Of a stretch of 64,000 nt of DNA, positions 1 through 9,519 are shown piece after piece. Each line of letters opens with the position of its first letter. The stretch's first letter is position 1. The position numbers were made by a program, and so were the translations under genes. The stretch covers positions 9,520,501 to 9,584,500 of the forward strand of contig OX327690.1 in the NCBI GenBank assembly GCA_946807835.1, given 5' to 3'. The DNA comes from Ailanthus altissimus (lineage: Eukaryota; Streptophyta; Magnoliopsida; Sapindales; Simaroubaceae). The notes below the pieces were generated by a model. That model saw only the letters and a list, made by a program, of their open reading frames with translations, had not been told where the DNA came from and did no database searches.

Positions 1-261
1 CTACTTGCTTAGTTTAGAAAATTGAGCCTCCTTGCTCAATCAATTTAAAAACTGAGTAAACAGAACGGGTGGGAAGAATGTTATGTATCCAACTCGCTTA
101 TCTAGCTTAGAAATGTTAATAGACAGAGAAACAATTGCAATCCTTTTATATAGGCCAGAACACAAAGTAAACAAGTAAAAACTAACACCACTAACAAATG
201 CTAATACTACTAGGAAACACAAATACATCCCTATTAAGCAGTAGTTAATATAGTTTCAACA
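1..261 (-). repeat. Ty1/copia LTR fragment (start of an LTR, minus strand)
   Basis: Read on the minus strand, an LTR begins TGTTGAAACTATATTAAC at position 261 and runs off the left edge. It is preceded on that strand by a purine tract and a stretch resembling the end of copia pol elements. A related stretch lies at 765-930. No open frame is credible here; a 62-codon minus frame is just LTR sequence. Family assignment is by the LTR start and polypurine context only. Confidence 0.6.
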
Positions 262-273
262 CTACCCCTCAAG
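262..273 (-). other. Polypurine tract of the copia LTR
   Basis: Minus strand CTTGAGGGGTAG directly abuts the LTR start TGTTG. This is the usual position and composition of the plus-strand primer site in copia elements. Confidence 0.6.
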
Positions 274-285
274 TTGGAGCAATGC

Positions 286-764
286 CCTACTTGAATTAAA
301 GATACAAGAAGATCTTTGCACTGCCTTGACAAAATAGTCTTCGACTTCTTAGCCCCTTGTTGTAGCCACTTAACAAATACAACTGCAATAATATTTTTCT
401 TGTCCATTTTTCAAAGCACACTTTTCACTGCACAAACATCTCAACACCGATTCCAGATAATGAATTTCTTGTAGAGTAGGAGATGAGCCAAAAGACAGAG
501 ATCAATATCTGACTACAGAGACAAAATAAGACCTCACAGCCGGGTTTCCAATTCGTAAACACATATCCAGACGAGAGACAATAGTATGCGATGAAACTCT
601 TAATAGCTTAGATTTGATTTATAGGCTCTAGATTATAAGAAATAGTAGTGAACAAATGATTAAAATGTCAAAAGAGGAGGAAAGAGACTAGGCTGGAAAA
701 GTATACTTTGATAGTGACAAACTCAGTGCAGTGAGATGAGACAGAAAAAAGAAAAAGAAAATTA
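286..764. other. Non-coding sequence between two related LTR pieces
   Basis: No frame with recognisable similarity was seen. The position between two related LTR-like stretches suggests remains of copia internal or 3' sequence, but no motif proves it. Confidence 0.35.
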
Positions 765-930
765 CATTGTTGTTATATAGTTGTTCCACAAACCATTACA
801 TTCCTTTATGTAGGCTAAACACAAATTCAATAAGTAAAAACTACTACCACTAGGAAAAGCTATTAAGTACTAATACTACTAGGAAATGCTAATACTACTA
901 GAAAACACAAATATGACCCTATTAATCATT
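765..930 (-). repeat. Diverged second LTR copy with a short minisatellite
   Basis: The stretch shares the order of blocks found at 130-240 (a TATA-like tatagg area, aagtaaaaac, then ctaatactactaggaaa). Between about 838 and 906 the block 'aatactactaggaaatgct' recurs in about three imperfect copies of roughly 20 bases. It is a diverged copy of the LTR at the window start. Confidence 0.5.
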
Positions 931-1303
931 AACTAATCAAAACCTCATGCCTTCCTATTTTAGCTTCAACAAGAAAATTATTCCACATATTATAGCAATT
1001 TTAGACCGATAAAACTTAAAATAAAATATGTTAATATAATAAAGGCCTAAAGTATCTCAAACACATTTCCTCAATGTCTACTCAACGTATTTCTTTAACT
1101 TGCATCTGAAAAATAATTACAAGAGAACATCGACATCTGCTCGTCCAGTTGCCACGTGGGTCCAAGTTGAAAGCAAATATCTAGATTCTAGTCATGGTGT
1201 ACAACATCTATTGCCATTTAGGTTCAAGCGCAGCTCACAGATTAGAGTCTCTTAAGACCCAACCATTGCAGGATGAATTATATATAGCGACAGCACTGCC
1301 TAA
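931..1303. other. AT-rich sequence, nothing recognised
   Basis: No coding, RNA or repeat signal could be supported. The 79-codon plus-strand frame from 1194 runs into the LTR at 1304 and shows no family similarity. Confidence 0.3.
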
Positions 1304-1834
1304 TGTCACGTCCCAAATATTCTCAAGCAATTATTTGAGTATTTGGCGCGCGACAAGGCCACCAAGAGGGGTTTTGGCCCATGATGTGTTACATGGGTTG
1401 AAGATTCTAAAAGGCCCAATGGATTTGAGTTAATGCCACATGTGTGTGGTAGGTGAGGGAGTTTTCTAGAAAAGGCATATTTCTTTGGATATACTTTTGG
1501 TAGTTGGCATCTTTGGAATATTCCTTAGTATATTCCCCACTTTAGATTTGGACCATTGGATTAGAGTTAATCCTAGCCGTCCATTGTATATAGCTTTAGC
1601 TATAAATAGGTGGAGTTCTCATTTGAGAAACCATCCTTCAAATTGTAGAAATACTCTTAGCTTGTAAGTGTATAACTTTGTAATTCTCTCTTTAGTAATA
1701 AAATACGATAGCATTCTCTCAAACACTTGGTGTGCTTCTTCTTCATCTCTTTCTTTGGTTATTGGGGTCTTGTAGGCTGCTTAGCACTAGCAAGTGTCTA
1801 AGGCCGCACGGTTTCGAGGAATCGGGTCGTGACA
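1304..1834 (+). repeat. 5' LTR of the small element
   Basis: TGTCACG at 1304 and CGTGACA ending at 1834 form perfect 7-bp inverted ends. A TATA box (tataaatagg, 1601-1610) and an AATAAA signal near 1697 lie in the expected order for U3-R. Confidence 0.7.
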
Positions 1835-1837
1835 AGT

Positions 1838-1849
1838 GGTATCAGAGCA
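1838..1849 (+). other. Primer-binding site, initiator-Met tRNA type
   Basis: TGGTATCAGAGC is the classical complement of the 3' end of plant initiator methionine tRNA. It lies 3 bases downstream of the LTR end. Confidence 0.9.
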
Positions 1850-1887
1850 AACCCAAATTCTCATTCGTATGTGGGCCCCAAAAATCG

Positions 1888-2065
1888 CCCCAATAGAGAT
1901 TGCCACATAGGATGTGGGTCCCCTATCCTCCAAGGGATGGGCAATACGGACCAAGTGGACCCTAAAAAAATCCTGTGTCTTGAGCCCCAATGGAGATTGT
2001 CACGTGGGTAGTGAGTCCCCTAGTCCCGGGGGGATGGGCAATACGGGCCAGGTTGGTCCTTGAGT
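1888..2065 (+). repeat. Internal tandem duplication, period about 97 bp
   Basis: The blocks ccccaatagagattg, gggtcccctat and gatgggcaatacgg near 1888-1954 recur in the same order near 1985-2050 as ccccaatggagattg, gagtcccctag and gatgggcaatacgg. The two units make up most of the element's internal region. Confidence 0.75.
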
Positions 2066-2112
2066 TTGGGCCGTACCGTGACGAGGGCGTCACGTAATTG
2101 GGTGGGTGAGAA

Positions 2113-2228
2113 TGTCACGTCCCACATCGAATAGAAATTAGGTGAATCTTGGATATATATGAGTGGGTATGCAGCATTACCTAACAGGTTAATCTTTTGA
2201 GTCAATGACAAGCGTCCAGCCCGTGACA
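2113..2228 (+). repeat. Short 3' terminal repeat of the small element
   Basis: It begins TGTCACGTCCCACATCG and ends CGTGACA. A purine-rich stretch (gggtgggtgagaa) immediately precedes it, as a polypurine tract would. Only the outer 7-12 bases match the 5' LTR. Confidence 0.6.
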
Positions 2229-2445
2229 CTAAACTTTAAATCCAATCAGGAAAGAACTTATACTCTTTCTTAAACTACAAAGAAACAAGCCTTGATCTTT
2301 TAGCCTATGCACCTATGTCACCTCATCCATCAAGCATTTTGTTCCTAGGATTCTATCACAGAATAAATATGAAGATAAAGGCATCTACAGGATAAGAAGA
2401 GATTGAAAATAAATAAATTCGCATTGGGCCAAAAGTATCACAAAC

Positions 2446-3476
2446 CTTTCTAGAAAGAACTTTAAGAATATCCGACCTCTCACGTGGAGATGAAAAATCA
2501 CAGAAAAGAAGGCGATCAAGCCTACCAGGTCTCAACAGGGCAGCATCAAGTAGATCCGGTCTACTGCTTGATTAGGAAATTCAAAGTTAATCTTCCAAAG
2601 AAATGTAAGTAACCAGGAAAAAAAAAAGAGAATTCTATGCTGAAGAGAAGAAAGTTAGCAAAGCGTGATGACCAAAGATGACAGGAAGAAATGGTTAACC
2701 CCTGGTCCTCAAAGCTTAAGTTAGACAATCCGCAGAACTATATAATTAAATTGGTAAAAAAAGCTAACTTTGCAAATAAGAGTTTCATATAAAAAATATT
2801 CTGACCTTGTCGCAGCAAACACAAATACACCAGTCAAAATTTCAACTCCATCCAGTTCAGTCAGAAACTGTTGGAACAAGGAAGGAACTATGAGAAAATG
2901 AACGAGGAAGTGGATACCAGATGGACAAGCAACATAAGATAATACTGACCTCATTAATAACAAGATCAGTCACTCCAGTATTGTCATGCCCAACAATAAT
3001 TACACTTTAACAAACACCTTTACCAAAAGTTTTGCCTTAATTAACTCGCTCAGCTTGTATGTTAGAAGCACCTAACTCAACAGTATTTGTTAATTGCACA
3101 TGAAACTATCAAATTTAACCTCACAGACAAGATATTTGACAGGTTTGATGCTGGATGTTAAGAAATATGCAGATGGTGTTCAAGATCATTTGATCCTTTA
3201 ATGAATCAACTAAGTCTGGTGGTACGATATTTCAAGTTTAAATTTTATAAACAAAAAAAATGGACATAGACACATTCCTAGGTTAATATAACTTCAAAAG
3301 GCCCACAAAGGTGCAAACTTAAATAAGTAATATTGGATGTTCTAACTTCAAAGGAGAAGCTACCTGGGATTTCATAATTTTTGCAGTTCTCAGAAGGTCA
3401 AAAGTAAACTATACCTCTTTAATAACATTCTGTATGTCAGACCACCAACATCATCCCACTCAAAGTGACCAGGAAG
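2446..3476 (-). pseudogene. PEX1: PEX1 (peroxisome biogenesis AAA ATPase) pseudogene fragment, D2 domain exons
   Basis: PEX1 is the AAA+ ATPase that, with PEX6, extracts the PEX5 import receptor from the peroxisome membrane. Four exons read right to left on the minus strand. Exon 3415-3476 encodes HFEWDDVGGL and then a frameshifted form of IQNVIKE. Exon 2950-2991 encodes GHDNTGVTD. Exon 2806-2867 encodes FLTELDGVEILTGVFVFAA. Exon 2446-2563 encodes [20 protein letters not shown] and ends DILKVLSRK. The last three keep usable GT/AG borders: the joint ACAAG|TAGACC restores T-S-R-P. This wording is characteristic of plant PEX1 rather than CDC48 or NSF. The Walker A exon expected between 2991 and 3415 is absent, and the N-terminal half and C-terminus are missing, so it cannot be functional. 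Identity is secure; the mechanism of fragmentation is not. Confidence 0.88.
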
Positions 3477-4439
3477 CTTTAGTTGTTAAATATTTTATGT
3501 TATATTATATAAGTATGTGTAATAATATTATATTAGATTAATAAAATTTATTTATATATATAATAAAATATATATTGTTGAATTCATATTTATAAAGTAT
3601 GTGATATATGTATTAGGTATATGATGTTAATACAGAAGGTATAGATTACAAGTTTTTTATAAATTAAATCTAATTCACAACCATTAATGGAAAAGAACAT
3701 TTCATTATGTAAGGTTATAGTTTTTCTACTTCTTTTAGTGAATAATTTGCATTGATCATTGAAGTAGAGACTTTGAGTAGAAAAACTAATATATATGTTA
3801 CATTGAACAGAACTATTGTGAATTTTGATCTGGTTAACTAAATGTCATGGATCTTAATTCACAAAAGCTTTAATAAGCTTAATTGATCTTAATCCTGAGT
3901 AGGGAATGAACTTATATTCATGCGTTGTATCTTTTGAGTTATCACAGAGTAAGATCTATATAAACGGTCAAAACCTCGATAGCTTGGAAATATAATTTTA
4001 TAGGTCGTAGGAACATGTATTTGCAAGATGGAATCTAATAATTAATGTCCACTTAAACTGTTTGCAGTACTTGATTATTAGAATCTGTGGCCATAGTTTA
4101 TTCAACAAATATAGATCTATTAAAAGTGATCATTAGAGCATTCAGTGACTTAGGAGTAAATAAGTAATTAAAGAGGTAAGACATTTTTTTCATGGTCTAG
4201 CTTTAATTATAGACATCAATTAGAGGGTCAATTAAGTAGTTATTATTGGTCTAAAGACTAAGTCCAATTTAATTAAATGGAGTTTTAATTAAATGAGCTT
4301 TTACTTTATAACATGGGTTACTAGAGTACAGCACTTGGCTTTTAGTGGAATAGTCTGGGGTTAACTTAGAAGAATTGGTGTATTATGAGATAATAAAGAG
4401 GCCTTTCGTCAGTCAAGATATTTGTAAAACGTCTCGGTA
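3477..4439. other. Very AT-rich stretch without recognised genes
   Basis: Mostly A+T with no coding similarity. It separates the PEX1 relic from the transposase tail at 4440 and probably includes the left part of the Mutator-like element, but no terminal inverted repeat could be identified by eye. Confidence 0.3.
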
Positions 4440-4770
4440 ATTGGTCTGATTTTATATGCCTATATGCAAACATGCCATGTTACAATATCTCAGTCTTTGT
4501 TCATGCCATTACATGATTAAAACTTTATTAACTGTATATGGCAATTCAATAAATCATGTTGACCATCCATTGAGTTGTATTGTTCCAGATGAGATGCGAA
4601 ATTTTCAGATATAGCTGTTAGTTACACATAGACAATTGGAAAGACGTAGAGAGATAGGTATATCGTCCCAAGAGGAGGAGCCTTCGAATAATACATGTAG
4701 TATATGCAAACAACATGAACATAACCGACAAACATGTAGAAATCCTGCTACAATTGTCTATCAAAGATAA
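4440..4770 (+). pseudogene. mudrA-type transposase, C-terminal remnant with zinc knuckle
   Basis: The plus strand encodes a degraded SWIM-like segment (MPC...HA around 4470-4525). After a frame change come IVPDEMRNFQ, an in-frame TAG, then ISSQEEEPSNN and a zinc knuckle CSICKQHEHNRQTC at 4696-4737, followed by RNPATIV and TAA at 4768. C-X2-C-X4-H-X4-C directly after a basic, SSQGEE-like linker is the normal C-terminus of mudrA-like (MULE) transposases. The DDE catalytic core is not found upstream, so this is a tail only. Confidence 0.72.
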
Positions 4771-5027
4771 TGTATCATTTGGTTTATTTATTTCTTTTTA
4801 TTTTATTTTTTGTGATTTGTAGTAGGTGATTAAAAACATGTAAAGAAAATTGTTGTATGTTTGTTATAGTTATAATTTATCAAAATTTCGGTGGTATTTC
4901 TTATATATTTTGACATTTCCCAAACCTGCAATGAGAATATTATACCATCGATAGGAATATTAACATCACAAATCAACTTAAGAAAACTAACATGACAATA
5001 TCATCAACATCACAAGTGTAAACATCA

Positions 5028-8000
5028 TTACAAAAAGTTAACATAACACTGTAGAAAGCCAACTGCCAGTGCACCATTGCACTCATTGCACCATAAATCA
5101 ATAGCCATTTTCTCTATGAAAAATAGTTTAATCTCTGGACCAAAGTCCAAACTATGTCCTAACATTAGAAATTCTATAAACTTACAAGTGTAGACTCCAT
5201 AATCACCATTGTTAACCATTTGTTAAGGCACTCCATTCCTTGACTTCACGACACTATAGGGTGATAAATCTTGAGCCACGTCATTCCTCATCGACAAAAA
5301 CTGTGTCTAATAGAGATATATAAGCATCATCTTACACAAGCATGCTACATGCCTTTTAATATATCCATCAATGTGTCCACTAATACTAGAGTCGTATATG
5401 GTAACCTGTCGCCCTAGGAAATCAACTTCCATTGCAACCCAATGCTCATCCCGATATTTTATAGAAATTTATACCTAATTAAACAAAAAAATATACATAA
5501 ATTTAATTTTTGCAATGACTTGACATAAAGGTATGAATATATAAAAATGTACACACCTTATTAACATTGACCCAAGGCTTACAACTATGCAAGTATTTTT
5601 TGTCCCTACTTTTATATTGTAGTAGTTTAAGGTCCCAATTAATCGATAACAAGTCCGACAGGTGGTTTGTGTATATTCCTATAAAGGACTCTTAAAGCAA
5701 CCAAATCCATTAATATGTGCTATAAAAATCAAGATACATTAATATATATAAAAATGTCATCTCGTAGAGGACATTAGAAAAACTTAAAAAAAATATGAGT
5801 CTGTTGTTGTACATTGTTGAGGTAACTATTGGTGTTGAAGGTGAATCAATCTTAGATACTCGTTGATGTACTATTACATCAGAACCATAACTCTAAATTA
5901 TTATTGTTTAACTATGAAAAAGAATAATTAATGGATTTTAATTGAAAATACTTACGACTTCTTTCAACTAGTATAGTCGGAGTGCCTAAAACTATAAGAT
6001 GGACGCATTGACACTTGGCATATCCATTTTTTCGACACCCTCATTAATCCATTGATTGAATGCACGAAGTATCAAGTCAACTGGGCGCATAGGTATCCAC
6101 ATCAATTGTTTGCTCACAAACCTGCTCGTTCTCTGGTCTTGACCTCTTTGATTTCTTGCGAATAGGATTCTTATAGGGCATAAATGTCACCCGCACTGAT
6201 CTGTATTACCATCCATGCATACTTACCCCCTTATTCCCACTGGGTACCATATAAACATTGACTTTTTCTTGACAAGCCTACTTGACCTCCTAGTGATAGT
6301 CAGTCTTTATTTGGCAATTATGAATATATACGTTTGACTAATAATCAGTTGAAGGAACCTGGATAATACATATCAATTATAAGAAAATTAAAAGCCATAA
6401 TTAAATATGAACTAAAATTCATAAATAATGTACCTAATTTTCAAACGTGCCCATACATAAAGGAGAATCTTGCAATAATTATCTAATCATTCTATTCCCC
6501 TCCATCATCTCTTATTTATCCTTTTGTTACTGCTCTTACAAGTAGGCATACATCTTTTGTATCTTCTCCATCATCTCTTCCTTATCATTTCTTTGTTGCT
6601 TTCATAAGTTGGCATACCTCTCTCATATCTCCTTCTTCAACTTGCCAACCTTACTATATAATGCATTAACTCGTCACTGATAGTATTCATTAGTATATGT
6701 CGGTGAAGCCATATGTCGGTGATCTCTAACTATAATTTTGGTTGACATAGGTTTATAGAAGTATATTATACCAAATATTATACTTGTTCTCCACTTGAAT
6801 AAACCTCTTCATTATGATCACCTGAGACTGTTCCAAGGACATTTGGATATATGGATGGTGTTGTAATAAATTTAATAGATATACGATTAAACAAGCAAAA
6901 TACTTAATGTTTGTAATTACATCTAGATTTTTTAAACTAAAGAATGTACCTCAACTTCACGTGCCTGAGATTCATTTTCATGGACAATATCTGCAATACC
7001 CTGCTCATCTTCTTGATAAAGGTATCCACTATAATTATCAAGGATCCCCCTGAAATACATCAATGCCCGGATAAAATCTGCTCCAATCTCATGCTCTTAA
7101 GGAGACAATTGTAGAATCACATTCAACTTCTATAAACAAGTACCCAATTGAATAAGCAGTTGACATCTTAAACAATTATCGTTGCTATTTTATAATAATT
7201 CATAAAAACTTACACTTTTTTCATTGAAAAGATTATTCTGTATATTGTTTTGTATTATGATCTTAGTACACCTCCACTTTAGCATATGAGGGACTCTCAG
7301 CGAAGTTTCTTGCATATATATTTTCCTAGACAAGGGGATTGCCTCAAAAGTCCACACTTGTAATGAAATTTGTCATAGCATAAAGTCAACAATAATAAAT
7401 AAATATTTAAGATGACAAATTACATAAATTGAAAAATTAGTTATGTACCTAAAAAATATATGGAAAACTTTGCAAATTATATTTTTTCTCTTTATGTTTC
7501 ATATTTTCTGCCTTTAATTTCTTGAATCTTTTTGCCATTCCATTCAATGCCCAATCATGAAGAAATTTATGAATGGTCTTCCATGATACATTACCTCACA
7601 AATATTTATTAAATTCTTCCAAATTGTCTACTATTTTAAGTAAAAATTGATCTAGATAACTTTTCTTTCTCACCTTAATAACACACGGTGGATAAAATAT
7701 ATCAACAAAAATTTAACTGCATCTTCATCATCCATCTCGTTGAAATTATATTGCAGAAATTGTTTATCAAACTCATACAATGAGACATTTTTTCTAAGCA
7801 GGTACTTGCTCTGTAAGTGATGACTCAATTTCTTCGACAATTGCCTCAATACTGGATATTTTCTTATTTTTAGGCTAGATATAACTGCAAACTCCTACCG
7901 ATTAAAACGAATTCACTTATTGTTCACCAGAAACTAAAACTCATCATCATTATCCACAGTTTCCACCTCGTGGAGTAACACACAGTGAACTAAAATGTCC

Positions 8001-8160
8001 GAAAAATTAATTTATTTTAACTCCAAGAAATGGCTCATACATGTGTTTTTCATATATTTGTTTTATGATCCATCGACTTGTCTCTTATATATCAAGAACC
8101 TATAGCTTGGAATAACACGAAATGGTGGCAGAAATTGATCTTTAACTGCAATCTTCAATT
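5028..8160 (-). pseudogene. DUF1985 + Ulp1-like (C48) cysteine protease gene, degenerate
   Basis: Ulp1 proteases cleave SUMO-type modifiers; those carried by plant transposons have no established substrate. On the minus strand the N-terminal DUF1985 region lies at about 7540-8070 (FLVNNK, EFAVISSLK, then DAVKFLLIYF and VDNLEEFNKYL). A basic linker (KKSKRSRPENEQ) is near 6140-6170. The protease segment runs from about 5660 to 5028: LHSCKPWVNVNK, an intron, then KYRDEHWVAMEVD, VTIYDSS and NGDYGVYTCKFIEFL. The catalytic His (codon 5442-5444) and Asp (5391-5393) are present. The catalytic Cys, expected in D-C-G-V, is Tyr (TAT, 5199-5201). In-frame stops occur at 5307-5309 and 5223-5225, with others upstream. 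It ends in TAA at 5028. It is inactive on two independent grounds. Confidence 0.85.
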
Positions 8161-8302
8161 TTTTTGAAATTGCGTTGTTCTTGAAAAACAATAAGGGTAA
8201 ATTATTAATTAAATATCAATTAAATAATTTTATAATTACTACAAATGAATTTATATAAATAATAATTAAAGTAATTAGGGACACTTAAATTACTAAAATG
8301 GG

Positions 8303-8440
8303 GCACGATAGGTTTTATCGTACTAGGTTACATAGTGTGATAAGTCTTATCGCACTATGTTACCTAGCCCGATAAGTTCTTATCGCGTCGGGCAAAGGCA
8401 CCATGATAGGTTCTGTCGTGCTACATTTGTCTCACGCGAT
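8303..8440. repeat. Cluster of CGATAAG/CTTATCG palindromes
   Basis: Three successive inverted repeats: 8303-8322 (cacgata...tatcgta), 8323-8367 (22-bp arms ctaggttacatagtgtgata+ag and complement with 2 mismatches around a 1-base centre), and 8368-8392 (cccgataag / cttatcg). Single motifs (catgatagg, cgcgataag) follow to 8440. The cluster lies just upstream of the Ulp1-type gene, in its 5' direction. Its role is unknown; it could be subterminal transposon repeats. Confidence 0.8.
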
Positions 8441-9519
8441 AAGAAATGCCATTGCTATGATCCCTTCCTCCTCAACCGCCATCACAACCCTCATATTCAC
8501 AACAACAAATAATCATAATAGTTGCACAATTCAAGCCTATTTCTAACCACAAGCTTAGATCTATCTACAATCACAAATTTCACCCAAAAAAATCAAATTT
8601 TATTTTACTTACAAAAATTGTTATAGTTATTACCTCATTTTATTGTCACTATAATATCAATACAAAATTATAAATTACAGTGTTTTTCTAGCTGACATAC
8701 ATATCCATTGTAGACATTTCGATAAAAGGATTAAGAAATTGAAACATTAGAGAGAGTAGCTGATGAGGAGGAAGCTAAATGTTGAAGTTGAACTCACATA
8801 GTTGGATGAATTTGAACTCAACTCGCTTATATGATAAGGAGGCAGAAGCTAAGTGTTGAACTTGGAGCAGGTTCATGTTTTGGTTTTCATTGATGCTTGT
8901 ATTGCTTTGAACTTGGAGCAGTATATATGAATTTGCTTGAACTACATTTGAGCTATTTAAGTAATATAATATGAAGTTCTGATGGTTTATACTTGAAAGA
9001 TGAGTTTTAAGTGATTCTACATTGTGATGATATGTTTTTTTTTTTGTTATTTGTAGTTTTTATAACCTATACATTTTTTATGAAGTACGAAGCCTTAGAA
9101 GTGAATTTGAATCTAATTTCTAATATATTAAAATGATTTGAGTTGTTATATTTTAACTTATTTCATTATCAATGAATATACCAAATAAATTATTGACATA
9201 TTAAATTTACAAGTGAAAGAAATTAAAAAAAAAAAGAAAATCTAAGTCGTAGGTTATCGGATACTAGCGGGGATACCAGATTCTTAACCCTGAAGCTGAA
9301 TTTACAAAATCGGGGTTGGGCCTTATATGGGGTGATCCCTGCCTTGACTTTCACCATTGCCCCTCCTCATTTTACCTCAAGACCCTAAACAAGCATAAAC
9401 AAAAGGAAGATACTTGGAAAAGGCATTAAGTAAGGCAATATACACGTACTCTACACCTTAAAAAACCCCATGTTTTTCCATATATTTTGACATAAAAAAT
9501 CTCAGCACCACTTTATAGG
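8441..9519. other. AT-rich spacer before the solo LTR
   Basis: No gene was found. Two related blocks (gaggaggaagctaaatgttga near 8766 and ggaggcagaagctaagtgttga near 8850) form a weak direct repeat. A locally GC-rich stretch at 9250-9400 (tcggggttgggcc, ggggataccag) has no open frame or clear terminal repeats. Confidence 0.35.

Larger units (their letters stand above)
1304..2228 (+). mobile_element. Small LTR retroelement, TRIM-like, with unequal terminal repeats
   Basis: The 925-bp unit starts TGTCACG and ends CGTGACA, and is flanked on both sides by ctaa (1300-1303 and 2229-2232), a plausible 4-bp target duplication. A primer-binding site lies 3 bases after the first LTR. There is no room for gag or pol (about 280 bp internal), so it can only be non-autonomous. 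The two terminal repeats share their ends but differ in length (531 versus 116 bp) and body, which is unusual. The 3' copy may be an internally deleted or foreign LTR. Confidence 0.6.
4440..8450. mobile_element. Mutator-like element carrying a Ulp1/DUF1985 gene (Kaonashi-type), degenerate
   Basis: A mudrA-type transposase C-terminus on the plus strand (ending 4770) and a DUF1985 plus Ulp1-protease gene on the minus strand (ending 5028) converge tail to tail, about 260 bp apart. Plant Mutator-like elements that carry Ulp1-like genes are known (the Kaonashi elements of Arabidopsis). The outer ends are not defined: no long terminal inverted repeats or 9-bp target duplication were located, so the bounds given are those of the recognisable parts. 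Confidence 0.65.

Noticed and set aside
2113..2228. Idea that the 116-bp repeat is a Cassandra-type TRIM LTR with a 5S RNA promoter
   Set aside because: No 5S rRNA internal promoter boxes are present.
9250..9400. GC-rich stretch that might be a MITE or a CpG island
   Set aside because: No terminal inverted repeats or target duplication were seen, and no promoter features.
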